Notes under the pieces: model-generated
Seen by the model: only the letters and a program-made list of their open reading frames with translations
What the model was told of the DNA's origin: nothing
Databases searched by the model: none
Source of the DNA: Nonomuraea montanisoli
GTDB lineage: Bacteria > Actinomycetota > Actinomycetes > Streptosporangiales > Streptosporangiaceae
NCBI RefSeq assembly: GCF_013363975.1
Contig: NZ_JABWGN010000005.1
Coordinates: 496,001 to 560,000, forward strand
DNA: 64,000 bases
Direction of reading: 5' to 3'
Position numbers and translations under genes: made by a program
In this document: piece by piece, positions 31,315 through 39,692 of the stretch
Layout: every line of letters starts with the position of its first letter
Numbering within the stretch: the stretch's first letter is position 1

Positions 31315-31483
31315 CTGTTACGGCTCCGCCCGGGTCGCCGTACGGGGCTGAGGGCCTCCAGGGACACGGCCGCTGAGCCCCGATCTTCTTCTGTCGCAAT
31401 CTTTTGCTCTGTTACGGCTCCGCCCGGCAGGCGCCAGTCGCCGTACGGGGCTGAGGGCCTCCAGGGACACGGCCGCTGAGCCC
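31315..31483. repeat. direct repeat of a hairpin-forming element
   Basis: Two copies of a 66/75-bp element lie at 31315-31380 and 31409-31483. They are identical over long stretches apart from a 9-bp insertion (CAGGCGCCA) in copy 2. Each can fold: the left GGGGCTGAG arm faces GCTGAGCCC, with an inner GGCC/GGCC pairing. They fill the gap between the convergent GntR and NmrA-like genes and may work as tandem bidirectional terminators. Confidence 0.75.
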
Positions 31484-31531
31484 GCACGGGGCCGGGCGCC
31501 GTTACGTGCGTCTTGTTGACCGTGGCTTCCC

Positions 31532-32374
31532 TCATGCCTGGCCGAGGAGCTGGTTCGCGTGGGCTCGGGCGAAGTCCGCGAACGGTGTGGGCTGCTTGCC
31601 CGTCACCGACGCGTAGTCCTTCGTCGTGTAGTCGCCCCAGCCCTTCGCGTAGGCGCGCAGGTACTCCGCGGTGACCGCGGCGATCCACTCGGGCACGCCC
31701 GCCTCCTTCATGCCGGCGTAGGCCTGTTCCGGCTCCAGGGAGTGGTAGGCGATCGACCGGCCGTACACCTCGGCGAGCTGCTCGGCCGCCTCGCCCAGCG
31801 AGATGCTGGCCGGGCCGGTCAGGGTGTAGACCTTGCCTGTGTGCGGTCGGGGGTCGGTGAGGACGGTGGCGGCGAACTCGCCGATGTCCCGTACGTCGAT
31901 GAGGCCCAGCCGGCCCTGCCCGGTGCCGCCGTACAACGTGTCGCCGGAGACCGAGCCGAACAGGTTCTGCATGAAGAAGGCCGGGCGGATGACGGTCCAG
32001 CCGAGGCCGGACGCCTGGAGCTCGGTGTCGGACAGGGCGTGCAGGCGGCCGTTGCGGGTGGGCGCGTCGTGCGCGGCGCCGATCGCCGACATGCGCACCA
32101 CGTGCCGCACGCCCGCCTGGCGGGCCGCCCAGACCGCGTTCATGCTGGCGTGGGGGGCCTGCGGCCCCATCGCGGTGAGCAGCCACAGCGTCTCCACGCC
32201 GTCGAAGGCGTCGGTGAGCGTCGCGGGGTCGTCGAGGTCGCCGACGGCCACCTCGTACCCGGTGGGGGCCTTGGCGGGGTCGCGCACCAGCACCCGCACG
32301 CCGTCCTTGCCGGGCAGCGCGTCGAGCACGGCGCTGGAGACGGTGCCGGTGGCTCCGGTGATGAGGATGGTCAT
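31532..32374 (-). CDS. NmrA-like NAD(P)-binding protein
   Basis: A 280-residue atypical short-chain dehydrogenase. The Rossmann start ILITGATGTVSSAVLDAL, then VAVGDLDDPATLTDAFDGVE, HVVRMSAIGAA, GLGWTVIRPAFFMQNLF and DIGEFAATVL is the NmrA/NAD(P)H-azoreductase-like pattern. The catalytic Tyr-x-x-x-Lys is not in place, so a redox-sensing or isomerase-type role is as likely as a reductase. ATG 32374 lies 2 bp after the stop of the ABM gene, forming a two-gene operon opposite a MarR gene. Confidence 0.9.
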   Translation of the reverse strand: MTILITGATGTVSSAVLDALPGKDGVRVLVRDPAKAPTGYEVAVGDLDDPATLTDAFDGVETLWLLTAMGPQAPHASMNAVWAARQAGVRHVVRMSAIGAAHDAPTRNGRLHALSDTELQASGLGWTVIRPAFFMQNLFGSVSGDTLYGGTGQGRLGLIDVRDIGEFAATVLTDPRPHTGKVYTLTGPASISLGEAAEQLAEVYGRSIAYHSLEPEQAYAGMKEAGVPEWIAAVTAEYLRAYAKGWGDYTTKDYASVTGKQPTPFADFARAHANQLLGQA

Positions 32375-32376
32375 GG

Positions 32377-32676
32377 TCAGCCCTCGTTCTCTTCCGTGGT
32401 GCCGTCTTCCGCGGACACCAGCTCGTCGATCAGCTCGAAGAAGCCCCGGATGCCGGGCAGGTTGCCGCCCTTGGCGGCCGAGGCGGCGCGGTCCTCGGGC
32501 GCACGCCACTCGACGATGTCGAGCCACTCGTCGCCGGGCAGGCGCACCAGGCGCGCTCCGAGGAAGCCCGCGCGGTCCGCGCGGAAGTCCGCGAGCATTC
32601 CGGGGCGGGCGGCGAGCAGCCGCTCGGCGTTCTCCGGAGAGACGCGGAACCGGGTGAGTTCCACCGTTCTGGTCAT
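32377..32676 (-). CDS. antibiotic biosynthesis monooxygenase-type (ABM) domain protein
   Basis: A 99-residue alpha+beta-barrel-type protein. MTRTVELTRFRVSPENAERLL, then PGMLADFRADRAGFLGARLV and WLDIVEWRAPEDRAASAA is the ABM (dimeric ferredoxin-like) pattern, seen in small cofactorless monooxygenases or haem-degrading relatives. It is first in an operon with the NmrA-like gene and divergent from MarR, which suggests a small detoxification unit. The C-terminal tail is acidic. Confidence 0.85.
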   Translation of the reverse strand: MTRTVELTRFRVSPENAERLLAARPGMLADFRADRAGFLGARLVRLPGDEWLDIVEWRAPEDRAASAAKGGNLPGIRGFFELIDELVSAEDGTTEENEG

Positions 32677-32682
32677 GAGAAG

Positions 32683-32725
32683 ACTATATAGTAAGAATCA
32701 GTGACTATCAAGATTGATGACTAAC
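32683..32725. promoter_or_regulatory. divergent MarR/ABM promoter region with palindromes
   Basis: An unusually AT-rich 60-bp gap for this genome. It contains the perfect palindrome ACTATATAGT (32683-32692) and a further imperfect repeat GTGACTATC / GATGACTAA (32701-32725). Both are in the position expected for a MarR operator that controls the two divergent units. Confidence 0.5.
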
Positions 32726-32738
32726 AGGAGGCGTGGAC

Positions 32739-33197
32739 GTGCGCAGGAGCCAGCGCAAGCGGGAGAACCCGGACCTCGGGATCCTGGCCGGGCGGACACT
32801 GTTCGCGGTGCAGCGGGTGCTGTTCGGAGCCGTCACCGGGCAGGGGCACCCCGAGCTGCGGCCGCGGCACGGCGCGGTGCTCGCGTACCTCGACGAGGAG
32901 GGCAGCCGGGCCACCGACCTGGCCGCCCAGTCGGGCCAGCACAAGCAGGTCATCGGCACGCTGGTGGACGAGCTGGTGGCGCTCGGCTACGTCGAGCGGC
33001 AGCCCGACCCGGCCGACCGCCGGGCCAAGCTGATCGTGCCCACGGCCAAGGGCCTGGACGAGATGGCCAAGTCGGACGCCGCCATGGCCGGGATCGAGGC
33101 CGAGCTGGCCGCGACCGTGGGCGAGGAGGCGTACGGGGAGTTCAAGCGCGTCTTCAAGCGGGTGGCCGACGGCCTGTCGGCCCGTCGGCCCGAGTGA
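32739..33197 (+). CDS. MarR-family regulator
   Basis: A 152-residue winged-helix regulator. RHGAVLAYLDEEGSRATDLA, then AQSGQHKQVIGTLVDELVAL and the wing VERQPDPADRRAKLIVPTAKG are MarR features. I use GTG 32739, because AGGAGG (32726-32731) is 7 nt before it and only 1 nt before GTG 32733. It is divergent from the ABM-NmrA operon with an AT-rich palindromic gap between, so it probably represses that operon. The ligand is unknown. Confidence 0.92.
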   Translation: MRRSQRKRENPDLGILAGRTLFAVQRVLFGAVTGQGHPELRPRHGAVLAYLDEEGSRATDLAAQSGQHKQVIGTLVDELVALGYVERQPDPADRRAKLIVPTAKGLDEMAKSDAAMAGIEAELAATVGEEAYGEFKRVFKRVADGLSARRPE

Positions 33198-33235
33198 CGC
33201 GCCCTCACCAGCACGGCCACCGGTGACGCGCGGGC

Positions 33236-34336
33236 TCAGGAGCCGAGGCGCAGGGACATCACGAGGTAGCGGAAGGCCGCGTCGGCGTCGCCGGGGACGT
33301 CCTGGATCAGCGCGGGGCGCGTCGGCGACTCCATGTTGATGCGGGCCAGCTCCGTCTCGATGCCGGTCAGGCCGTCGAGCAGGAACTGCGACTGGAACGC
33401 GATCTCGATGTCGTCGCCCCTGAGGTCGCACTCCAGCACCTCGGTGCCGCGGCCGATGTCGCCGCCGCCCGCCCGGAGCGTCACCTGCCCCTGAGTGAAC
33501 GACAGCCGGATCGCGGTGTTGCGCTCGGCCACCAGCGCGACCCGTTTGATGGCGTCGACGAACGGCCCCACCCGCACGTCGGCCCGGATCGACCAGTCGG
33601 AGGTCAGCCGCGTGCGGTAGTCGATGAACTGCTCGTCGAGCAGCCGCACCGTGGTGCTGCGCCCGACACTCTCGAAGCCGGCCACCCCGTCGCCCATCGC
33701 GATCTGCACCTCGCCGCCGCGCAGCGACTTGGCCACCTCGACCAGCACGCGCGCGGGCACCATGGCCGAGACGGCGACGTCGGGCCGCGCCGGCCGCCAG
33801 GCGAACGTGCGGGCCGCGATCCGGTAGCGGTCGGTCGCGGCCATCGTGACCGTCTCGCCCTCGATGTCGACCCGGATGCCGGTGAGCATGGGCAGCGTGT
33901 CGTCGCGGCTGGAGGCGGGCGCGACCTGGCCGACCGCCGAGGCGAACACGCCGCCGCCGACGGCGCCGACGGCCGGCGGCATCGTGGGCATGGTCGGGAA
34001 GTCCTCGACGGGCATCGTGATCAGGCCGAACTCGGCGCTGCCGCAGGTCAGGACCGCCTCCTGGCCTTCGGTGACGATCTGCACCTCGTCGCCGGGCAGG
34101 CTGCGGCTGATCTCGGCCAGCAGCCGGCCCGGGATCAGGACGCCGCCGGTCTCGGCCACGTCGGCGTCGATCCGCGCCTGGGCGGAGACGTCGTAGTCGA
34201 ACGCGGACAGGCTCAGCTCCTCGCCGGCCACGAGCAACAGGCCGGAGAGCACGGGCATGACGGGACGGCTGGGGAGGACCCGGGCAGCCCATGCCACGGC
34301 ATCTGCCAGAACATCGCGGTTGACCCGGATTTTCAC
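33236..34336 (-). CDS. DNA polymerase III sliding clamp, second copy (DnaN-like)
   Basis: A 366-residue beta clamp with three repeated domains: KIRVNRDVLADAVAWAARVLP, then RPVMPVLSGLLLVA, DRYRIAARTFAWRP near the middle and a C-terminal YLVMSLRLGS in the place of the usual (Y/F)-x-x-P-(M/V)-R-x. The terminal motif differs from the canonical M-P-M-R-L, which lines the partner-binding cleft. The primary dnaN is expected next to dnaA at oriC and is not in this window, so I call this a paralogue. GTG 34336 (VKIRVNRD) is the start. Confidence 0.88.
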   Translation of the reverse strand: MKIRVNRDVLADAVAWAARVLPSRPVMPVLSGLLLVAGEELSLSAFDYDVSAQARIDADVAETGGVLIPGRLLAEISRSLPGDEVQIVTEGQEAVLTCGSAEFGLITMPVEDFPTMPTMPPAVGAVGGGVFASAVGQVAPASSRDDTLPMLTGIRVDIEGETVTMAATDRYRIAARTFAWRPARPDVAVSAMVPARVLVEVAKSLRGGEVQIAMGDGVAGFESVGRSTTVRLLDEQFIDYRTRLTSDWSIRADVRVGPFVDAIKRVALVAERNTAIRLSFTQGQVTLRAGGGDIGRGTEVLECDLRGDDIEIAFQSQFLLDGLTGIETELARINMESPTRPALIQDVPGDADAAFRYLVMSLRLGS

Positions 34337-34418
34337 GTGAACGACCCTTTCGCTCGCCTGCCTCCTATGAAAGGTAGCCGGTCGGACCGACAATCCGACC
34401 CGGCGGCCGCCTTCGAGG

Positions 34419-35072
34419 TCAGCGGCTGTTGAGGTAGGCGAGCACCGCCAGCACCCTGCGGTTGTCGTCCTCCGACGGCGCCAGGTCGAGCTTGGCGAAG
34501 ATGCTCGCGGTGTGCTTGGCCACCGCGCTCTCGCTCAGGTAGAGCCGCTGCGCGATGGCGGCGTTGGAACGGCCCTCGGCCATGGCCTCCAGCACCTGCC
34601 GCTCGCGCGGCGTCAGCGCGGCCAGCGGTTCGCGCCGGGCGTTGCTGGCCAGCAGCTTGGCGATGACCTCGGGGTCCATGGCCGTGCCGCCCTCCGCCAC
34701 CCGGCGCACCGCGTCCACGAACTGCCCGGCGTTGAGCACGCGGTCCTTCAGCAGGTAGCCGATCGCGCCGGAGCCGTCGGCCAGCAGTTCGCGGGCGTAG
34801 AGCTGCTCGACGTGCTGCGACAGCACGAGGATCGGCAGGCCGGGCACCCGCCGGCGGGCCTCCAGCGCCGCCTGGAGCCCCTCGTCGGTGAACGTGGGCG
34901 GCAGCCGCACGTCCACGACCGACACGTCGGGCCGCAGCTCGACCAGCCCCTTCAGCAGGTCCGGACCGCTCTCCACGGCGGCCACGACCGAGAACCCGTG
35001 GGCCTGGAGCAAATGGACCAGACCGTCCCTGAGCAGGTAGAGGTCCTCGGCGATCAGCACGCGGTTCCCCAT
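34419..35072 (-). CDS. NarL/LuxR-type response regulator
   Basis: A 217-residue response regulator. The receiver has the acidic pair E9/D10, phosphoacceptor D54 in VSVVDVRLPP, and a conserved Lys in YLLKDRV. The C-terminal GerE/LuxR helix-turn-helix is ALTPRERQVLEAMAEGRSN, then AAIAQRLYLSESAVAKHTASI. Its ATG shares one base with the stop of the histidine kinase gene (TGATG), so the two are coupled. By analogy with DesK/LiaS-type pairs it probably controls the divergent ABC exporter. Confidence 0.95.
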   Translation of the reverse strand: MGNRVLIAEDLYLLRDGLVHLLQAHGFSVVAAVESGPDLLKGLVELRPDVSVVDVRLPPTFTDEGLQAALEARRRVPGLPILVLSQHVEQLYARELLADGSGAIGYLLKDRVLNAGQFVDAVRRVAEGGTAMDPEVIAKLLASNARREPLAALTPRERQVLEAMAEGRSNAAIAQRLYLSESAVAKHTASIFAKLDLAPSEDDNRRVLAVLAYLNSR

Positions 35073-36508
35073 CAGCCCAGCCCCAGCCGGCGCGGCGCCT
35101 CGGCCATCCAGCGGTCGCGGTTGTGCTTGGCGGGGATCGCGATGGCGGTCGCGTACATGCCGAGCCCCAGGGCGAGCATGAGGAGGATGACCGGCCACTG
35201 GAAGGGCTCGGGGACGTACAGGGCGAGGAACCACGACTTCTCGGGGATCTCGAAGGTCTTGAACACGGCGGCGACCAGCCCCTGCGGGAACGTCGGGCAC
35301 CAGGCCAGCGACCAGCAGAGGGCGACCACGACGGCCTTCCACCGCGGCAGCCTGGGCAGGCTGCCCGACCAGAGCTCCGGAAGCACCTTGGGCAGCACCA
35401 TCATGACGGTCGTCGGGCCGCCCGGCGGGCTGTTGATCGCCATCACGCCGTCGAAGGCGGCCAGCCGCCGCTCGATGCCGCACAGGCCGCTGCCGCCCTC
35501 CGGGTCCGCGCCGCCCAGGCCGTCGTCCGTGACCGTGATGCGCAGACTCGGGCCGTCGGAGCTGATGTCCACGCTCGCCGAGCGGGCGTCCCCGTGGCGG
35601 GCGGCGTTGGCGAGCAGCTCGCTGACCGCGAAGTAGACCGCGGCCTCCACCGGGGGTTCGGGCCGGTGCGGCAGGTCCACCTGCACCTCCACCCGCAGCG
35701 CGGTGTCCATCGCGAGGGCGCGTACGGCGTCGGCGAGCCCCCGCTCCGCCAGCACCGGAGGGTGGATGCCGCGGATGAGCCTGCGCAGCTCGGTCAGCGT
35801 CTCGGCGGAGGCGTCGCGGGCCTTGCTCATCAGCGTCCTCGCCGCGGCCGGGTCCGCGTCCATCAGCTCCTCGGCCGCGCCCAGGGTCATGCCGATCGCG
35901 ATGAGCCTGGCCTGGGTGCCGTCGTGCAGGTCGCGCTCGATGCGCCGCATCTCGGCCGCCTGGGAGTCCGCGGCGATGCTGCGCGACTGGTGCAGGTGGG
36001 TGAGCTGGCCGCGCAGCACGCTCGTACGGGTGGCCGACAGCAGCAGGACGCACCACTGGCCGTACACCCGCAGCCCCTTGGCGGGCGTGAGGAGGAGCAC
36101 CGGCAGCAGGGCGAGCTTGACCAGCGGGTCGAGGACCAGCCACAGCAGGTCGCGCCAGGTCGCCGGGTCGGTGCTCAGCCACTTCCACCGCGCGTTCCAG
36201 GCGGGGATGCGGGGCGACCTGTACAGCGTCCGCTCGTAGCGGTACAGCCCGTCCGCCATCGGCTGGGGCGGCGCCGGTTCCGGCAGGTACGGCGAGGCGA
36301 TCCGGATCCCGGACCACGCTCCGACCCGGCTCCGGGCCTCCTCGGCGGCCCCCCGCACCAGGCGCACGGCCGGCGGATAGAGGAAGACCAGCCCCAGGGT
36401 GAACGTCAGGATCATCGCCGGCAGCGCGAACAGCAGGATGCCGACCTGGACGAGGGTCATCCCGAGCAGCGCGGCCACCCGGGCCGTCCCGGTCAGTCGT
36501 CGGAGCAT
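35072..36508 (-). CDS. DesK/NarX-type sensor histidine kinase
   Basis: A 478-residue membrane kinase. It has several hydrophobic helices in the N-terminal 190 residues, and another pair near the C-terminal end (AVVVALCWSLAWCPTFP and FQWPVILLMLALGLG), which is unusual for this group. The HisKA_3 box is RIERDLHDGTQARLIAIGM with the phospho-His. The ATPase domain has SELLANAARHGDA and VTDDGLGGADPEGGSGL. ATG 36508 is the most likely start. It is divergent from the ABC exporter genes; the ligand is unknown. Confidence 0.93.
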   Translation of the reverse strand: MLRRLTGTARVAALLGMTLVQVGILLFALPAMILTFTLGLVFLYPPAVRLVRGAAEEARSRVGAWSGIRIASPYLPEPAPPQPMADGLYRYERTLYRSPRIPAWNARWKWLSTDPATWRDLLWLVLDPLVKLALLPVLLLTPAKGLRVYGQWCVLLLSATRTSVLRGQLTHLHQSRSIAADSQAAEMRRIERDLHDGTQARLIAIGMTLGAAEELMDADPAAARTLMSKARDASAETLTELRRLIRGIHPPVLAERGLADAVRALAMDTALRVEVQVDLPHRPEPPVEAAVYFAVSELLANAARHGDARSASVDISSDGPSLRITVTDDGLGGADPEGGSGLCGIERRLAAFDGVMAINSPPGGPTTVMMVLPKVLPELWSGSLPRLPRWKAVVVALCWSLAWCPTFPQGLVAAVFKTFEIPEKSWFLALYVPEPFQWPVILLMLALGLGMYATAIAIPAKHNRDRWMAEAPRRLGLG

Positions 36509-36617
36509 GCCACCAGTGTGCGCGAACGGCGACGTCACCGGCACTGTACCTAGGTACACCTTTGCCGGGTATCCAACCCGATTCCCGGAGCAGCGCCCGA
36601 TTCCTACCGTCGAGACC

Positions 36618-37523
36618 ATGAAGGTGATCGAGGTGAGGAACCTCCGCAAGAGCTACCCCCATCACGTGGCGGTGGAGGACGTGTCGTTCGAGGTGGCCGA
36701 GGGAGAGATCTTCGGCATCCTCGGACCCAACGGCGCCGGCAAGACGACCACCGTCGAGTGCGTCGCCGGCCTGCGCGTGCCCGACTCCGGCACCGTGCGG
36801 GTGGCCGGGCTCGACCCGCACGACGACCGCGACGAGCTGCGCCGCGTGCTCGGGGTGCAGCTCCAGAGCGCCGCGCTGCCGGAGAAGATCAAGGTCTGGG
36901 AGGCCCTGGACCTGTACGCCTCCTTCTACCCGCACCCCGCCGACTGGGAGGAGCTGATGCGCCGGGTCGGGCTGCACGAGAAGCGCGACACCGCGTTCGC
37001 CAGGCTGTCCGGCGGCCAGCGCCAGCGGCTGTCGGTCGCCCTGGCCCTGGTGGGCCGGCCGCGCGTGGCGGTGCTCGACGAGCTGACCACCGGTCTCGAC
37101 CCGCAGGCCCGCCGCGACACGTGGGAGCTGGTGGAGCAGGTGCGCGACTCGGGCGTCACGATCGTGCTGGTCACCCACTTCATGGAGGAGGCCGAACGGC
37201 TCTGCGACCGGCTCACCCTCATCGACCGGGGCCGTGTCGTCGCCACCGGCACCCCGGCCGCGCTCGTCGCGCAGGCGGGCGGCGAGCAGCGGCTCAGGTT
37301 CAGGCCGTCGGCGCCCGTGGACCACGCGCTGCTGCTGGCGCTGCCCGAGGTGCGTTCGGTCACCGGCAGCGGCGAGCACCTGGAGGTCACCGGCGTCGGC
37401 GACCTGGCGCCCGCCGTCACGCTCGCGCTCGCCGAGCACCGCGTCGTGCCCACCGACCTGCGCGTCGAGCAGGCCACGCTCGACGACGCGTTCCTCGCGC
37501 TCACCGGAAGGACCCTGTCATGA
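36618..37523 (+). CDS. ABC exporter ATP-binding protein
   Basis: A 301-residue ATPase of the drug-exporter (DrrA-like, ABC-2) class. It has Walker A GILGPNGAGKTTTVE, Q-loop VLGVQLQSAALPEKI, signature LSGGQRQRLSVALAL, Walker B VAVLDELTTGLDP and H-loop LVTHFMEEAERLCDR. ATG 36618. The stop overlaps the permease ATG (ATGA). It is divergent from the two-component genes with a 109-bp gap. A peptide, lipid or antibiotic substrate is typical of this kind of locus but unproven. Confidence 0.95.
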   Translation: MKVIEVRNLRKSYPHHVAVEDVSFEVAEGEIFGILGPNGAGKTTTVECVAGLRVPDSGTVRVAGLDPHDDRDELRRVLGVQLQSAALPEKIKVWEALDLYASFYPHPADWEELMRRVGLHEKRDTAFARLSGGQRQRLSVALALVGRPRVAVLDELTTGLDPQARRDTWELVEQVRDSGVTIVLVTHFMEEAERLCDRLTLIDRGRVVATGTPAALVAQAGGEQRLRFRPSAPVDHALLLALPEVRSVTGSGEHLEVTGVGDLAPAVTLALAEHRVVPTDLRVEQATLDDAFLALTGRTLS

Positions 37524-38254
37524 GGAAGATCCTCGCCATCGAGACCAAGCTCTACCTGCGCGAGTGGCCCGTCATGCTGTTCACGATCGCGTTGCCGGTC
37601 GGGCTGCTGCTGGTGCTGGGCAGCATCCCCGGCATGGGCAAGCCCGACCCGGCGCTGAGCGGGCAGCGCGTCACCGACACCCAGTTGCCGGCCATGATGA
37701 CGCTGCTGGCGATGCTCACGCTGGCGTTCACGGTGCTGCCGACCGTGCTGACCACGTACCGCGAACGGGGCGTGCTGCGGCGGATGTCGACCACGCCCGT
37801 CCATCCCTCCCGGATGCTCGTGGGGCAGCTCGTCATCAACGTGGCCGTCGGCGCCGTGTCCACCGTGCTGGTCGTCGTGCTCGGCCGGCTCGTGCTGGGG
37901 ACGGCCATGCCGCGGCAGCCGGTCGGGTTCGTGCTGGTGTTCCTGCTGGGCACGGCCGCGCTGATGGCCATGGGGCTGGTGATCGCCTCGCTGGCGCCGA
38001 CCGGGAAGGCCGCCTCCGGGATCGGGTCGGTGGTGATGTTCCCGCTGATGTTCGTGGCGGGCATGTGGATCCCGCGCGAGTTCATGCCGGGGGCGCTGCG
38101 CGTCTTCAGCGACTACTCGGTGGCCGGCCCGTTCGCCCAGGCCATGCGCGCCACCTGGGCGGGCGACTGGCCGCAGCCGCTGCACCTGGTGGTCATGGCG
38201 GCCGGGCTGGTCGTCTTCGGCGGGCTGGCCGTGCGCCTCTTCCGCTGGGAGTGA
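37520..38254 (+). CDS. ABC-2 type permease
   Basis: A 244-residue permease with six helices in ABC-2 arrangement. MRKILAIETKLYLREWPVML is the cytosolic lead, followed by LLAMLTLAFTVLPTVLTTYRERGVLRRMSTTP (cytosolic loop), three helices to AALMAMGLVIASLAPT, then MFPLMFVAGMWIPREFMPGALR, the usual ABC2 motif. It pairs with the ATPase upstream as a dimeric exporter. Start overlap (ATGA) indicates coupled translation. Confidence 0.93.
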   Translation: MRKILAIETKLYLREWPVMLFTIALPVGLLLVLGSIPGMGKPDPALSGQRVTDTQLPAMMTLLAMLTLAFTVLPTVLTTYRERGVLRRMSTTPVHPSRMLVGQLVINVAVGAVSTVLVVVLGRLVLGTAMPRQPVGFVLVFLLGTAALMAMGLVIASLAPTGKAASGIGSVVMFPLMFVAGMWIPREFMPGALRVFSDYSVAGPFAQAMRATWAGDWPQPLHLVVMAAGLVVFGGLAVRLFRWE

Positions 38255-38270
38255 GCGCCATGGGCGGGCG

Positions 38271-39179
38271 TCAGGCCCAGACGGGGCGGGCGCCCGTGAC
38301 GTTCAGCATGATCGAGTAGAGCGAGGTGGAGGCGGCGACGAACAGCCGGTTGCGCTTGAGCCCGCCGAACACCAGGTTGGCGACATAGTCGGGCAGGTGG
38401 AGCTTGCCGATCAGCGTGCCGTCGGGGTCGTAGCAGTGCACCGACTTGCCCGCCGCCGCCCACACGCGGCCCGTGTCGTCGAGCCGCATCCCGTCGTACG
38501 CCTCGCCGGCCGCCCCCTCCGCGAAGACCCGGCCCTTCTCCAGGGTCCCGTCCCCGGTCACCTCGAAGACGCGGATGTGGCGGCGCCGGGTGTCGGCCAC
38601 GTACAGCAGCCGCTCGTCCAGGGAGAACGCCAGCCCGTTCGGCCGCTCGAAGTCGTCGGCCACGATGCGCGCCTCGCCGGTCACCGGGTCGATCCGGTAG
38701 ACGTGGCAGCCGTCGATCTCCTGCTCGGCCCGCACCCCTTCGTAGTCGCTGGTGATCCCGTACGACGGGTCGGTGAACCAGACCGAGCCGTCGGAGCGGA
38801 CGACCGCGTCGTTGGGGCTGTTGAGGCGCCTGCCCTCCCAGCGGTCGGCGAGGACGGTGATCGACCCGTCGTGCTCGGTGCGGGTGACGCGGCGGTTGCC
38901 CTGCTCGCAGGAGATCAGCCGGCCCTCGCGGTCGAGGGTGTTGCCGTTGGTGTAGCCGGAGGGCGTGCGGAACGGGCCGACGGCGCCGGTGAACTCGTCC
39001 CAGCGCAGCATGCGGTCGTTCGGGATGTCGCTCCAGACCAGGAAGCGGCCGGCGGGGAAGTAGACGGGGCCCTCGGCCCAGCGGGTGCCGGTGTACAGCC
39101 GCTCGACCACGTCGTCGCCGGCGACGCGGGCGAACCGCTCGTCCAGGACCTCGAACCGCGTGGGAATCACATCCATCAT
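38271..39179 (-). CDS. SMP-30/gluconolactonase-type six-bladed propeller
   Basis: A 302-residue lactonase-like protein. Motifs of the SMP-30 fold are [27 protein letters not shown] (first metal Glu, cited in part), [40 protein letters not shown] (Asn/Asp metal ligands) and [20 protein letters not shown]. These enzymes open sugar or aliphatic lactones with a divalent metal. Two ATGs (39179, 39176) are adjacent. It diverges from an AsnC gene across an operator-like palindrome. The substrate is unknown. Confidence 0.92.
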   Translation of the reverse strand: MMDVIPTRFEVLDERFARVAGDDVVERLYTGTRWAEGPVYFPAGRFLVWSDIPNDRMLRWDEFTGAVGPFRTPSGYTNGNTLDREGRLISCEQGNRRVTRTEHDGSITVLADRWEGRRLNSPNDAVVRSDGSVWFTDPSYGITSDYEGVRAEQEIDGCHVYRIDPVTGEARIVADDFERPNGLAFSLDERLLYVADTRRRHIRVFEVTGDGTLEKGRVFAEGAAGEAYDGMRLDDTGRVWAAAGKSVHCYDPDGTLIGKLHLPDYVANLVFGGLKRNRLFVAASTSLYSIMLNVTGARPVWA

Positions 39180-39203
39180 GCTGAGAGCCAATCGCACCTG
39201 ACA

Positions 39204-39219
39204 CCATTTGGTCAAATGG
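39204..39219. promoter_or_regulatory. candidate Lrp/AsnC operator
   Basis: CCATTTG-GT-CAAATGG is a perfect 16-bp palindrome at the centre of the SMP-30/AsnC divergent gap. A second imperfect repeat, CCAGA-TATCA-TCTGG (39228-39242), lies next to the AsnC start. Confidence 0.65.
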
Positions 39220-39244
39220 CGATATTTCCAGATATCATCTGGTC

Positions 39245-39685
39245 GTGGATGAGATTGACAGGAAGCTGGTCGGGCTGCTCCAGGACGACGCCGGCCGCTC
39301 GTACGCCTCCCTGGGCCAGGCCGTGGGGCTGTCCGGCGCGGCGGCGCACGAGCGGGTGCGCAAGCTGCGCGAGCGCGGCGTCATCAGGCGCACGACCGTC
39401 GAGGTCGACCCGGCCGAGCTCGGCCGGCCGGTGACGGCGTACGTGCTCGTGGACGGCAGCACGTGGATGGGCGACACCGCCGAGCGGCTGCGGGGCATCC
39501 CGGCGGTCGAGGAGGCGCACGTCATCGCCGGTCCCGCCTCGCTCCTGCTCAAGGTGCGCACGGCGACGACCCGCGACCTGCAGCGGGTGCTGCGGCAGGT
39601 GTTCGAGGTGGAGGGGGTGACCGGCACGCAGACCGTCGTGGTGCTGGAGACCTTCTTCGAGCGGCCGAGCGATCCTGAACTATAG
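39245..39685 (+). CDS. Lrp/AsnC-family regulator
   Basis: A 146-residue regulator. The helix-turn-helix is at residues 2-48 (DEIDRKLVGLLQDDAGRSY, then LGQAVGLSGAAAHERVRKLRE and GVIRRTTVEVDP). The RAM ligand/dimer domain follows (VTAYVLVDG, IPAVEEAHVIAG, VEGVTGTQTVVVLE). GTG 39245 start. It is divergent from the SMP-30 lactonase gene, which it probably regulates. Its last codons overlap the SoxR box of the next gene. Confidence 0.93.
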   Translation: MDEIDRKLVGLLQDDAGRSYASLGQAVGLSGAAAHERVRKLRERGVIRRTTVEVDPAELGRPVTAYVLVDGSTWMGDTAERLRGIPAVEEAHVIAGPASLLLKVRTATTRDLQRVLRQVFEVEGVTGTQTVVVLETFFERPSDPEL

Positions 39686-39691
39686 TCCAGG
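39674..39691. promoter_or_regulatory. SoxR box overlapping the AsnC stop codon
   Basis: CCTGAACTATAGTCCAGG is an 18-bp palindrome with a single mismatched pair, of the size and style of SoxR sites (CCT(C/G)AA...). It ends one base before the SoxR ATG and covers the AsnC stop, so it is both 3' coding sequence and autoregulatory operator. Confidence 0.75.
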
Positions 39692-39692
39692 T

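Noticed and set aside
34419..37439. A 1006-residue frame on the minus strand
   Set aside because: Only its last 217 codons (the response regulator) are real. The rest is a shadow across the kinase and ABC ATPase genes.
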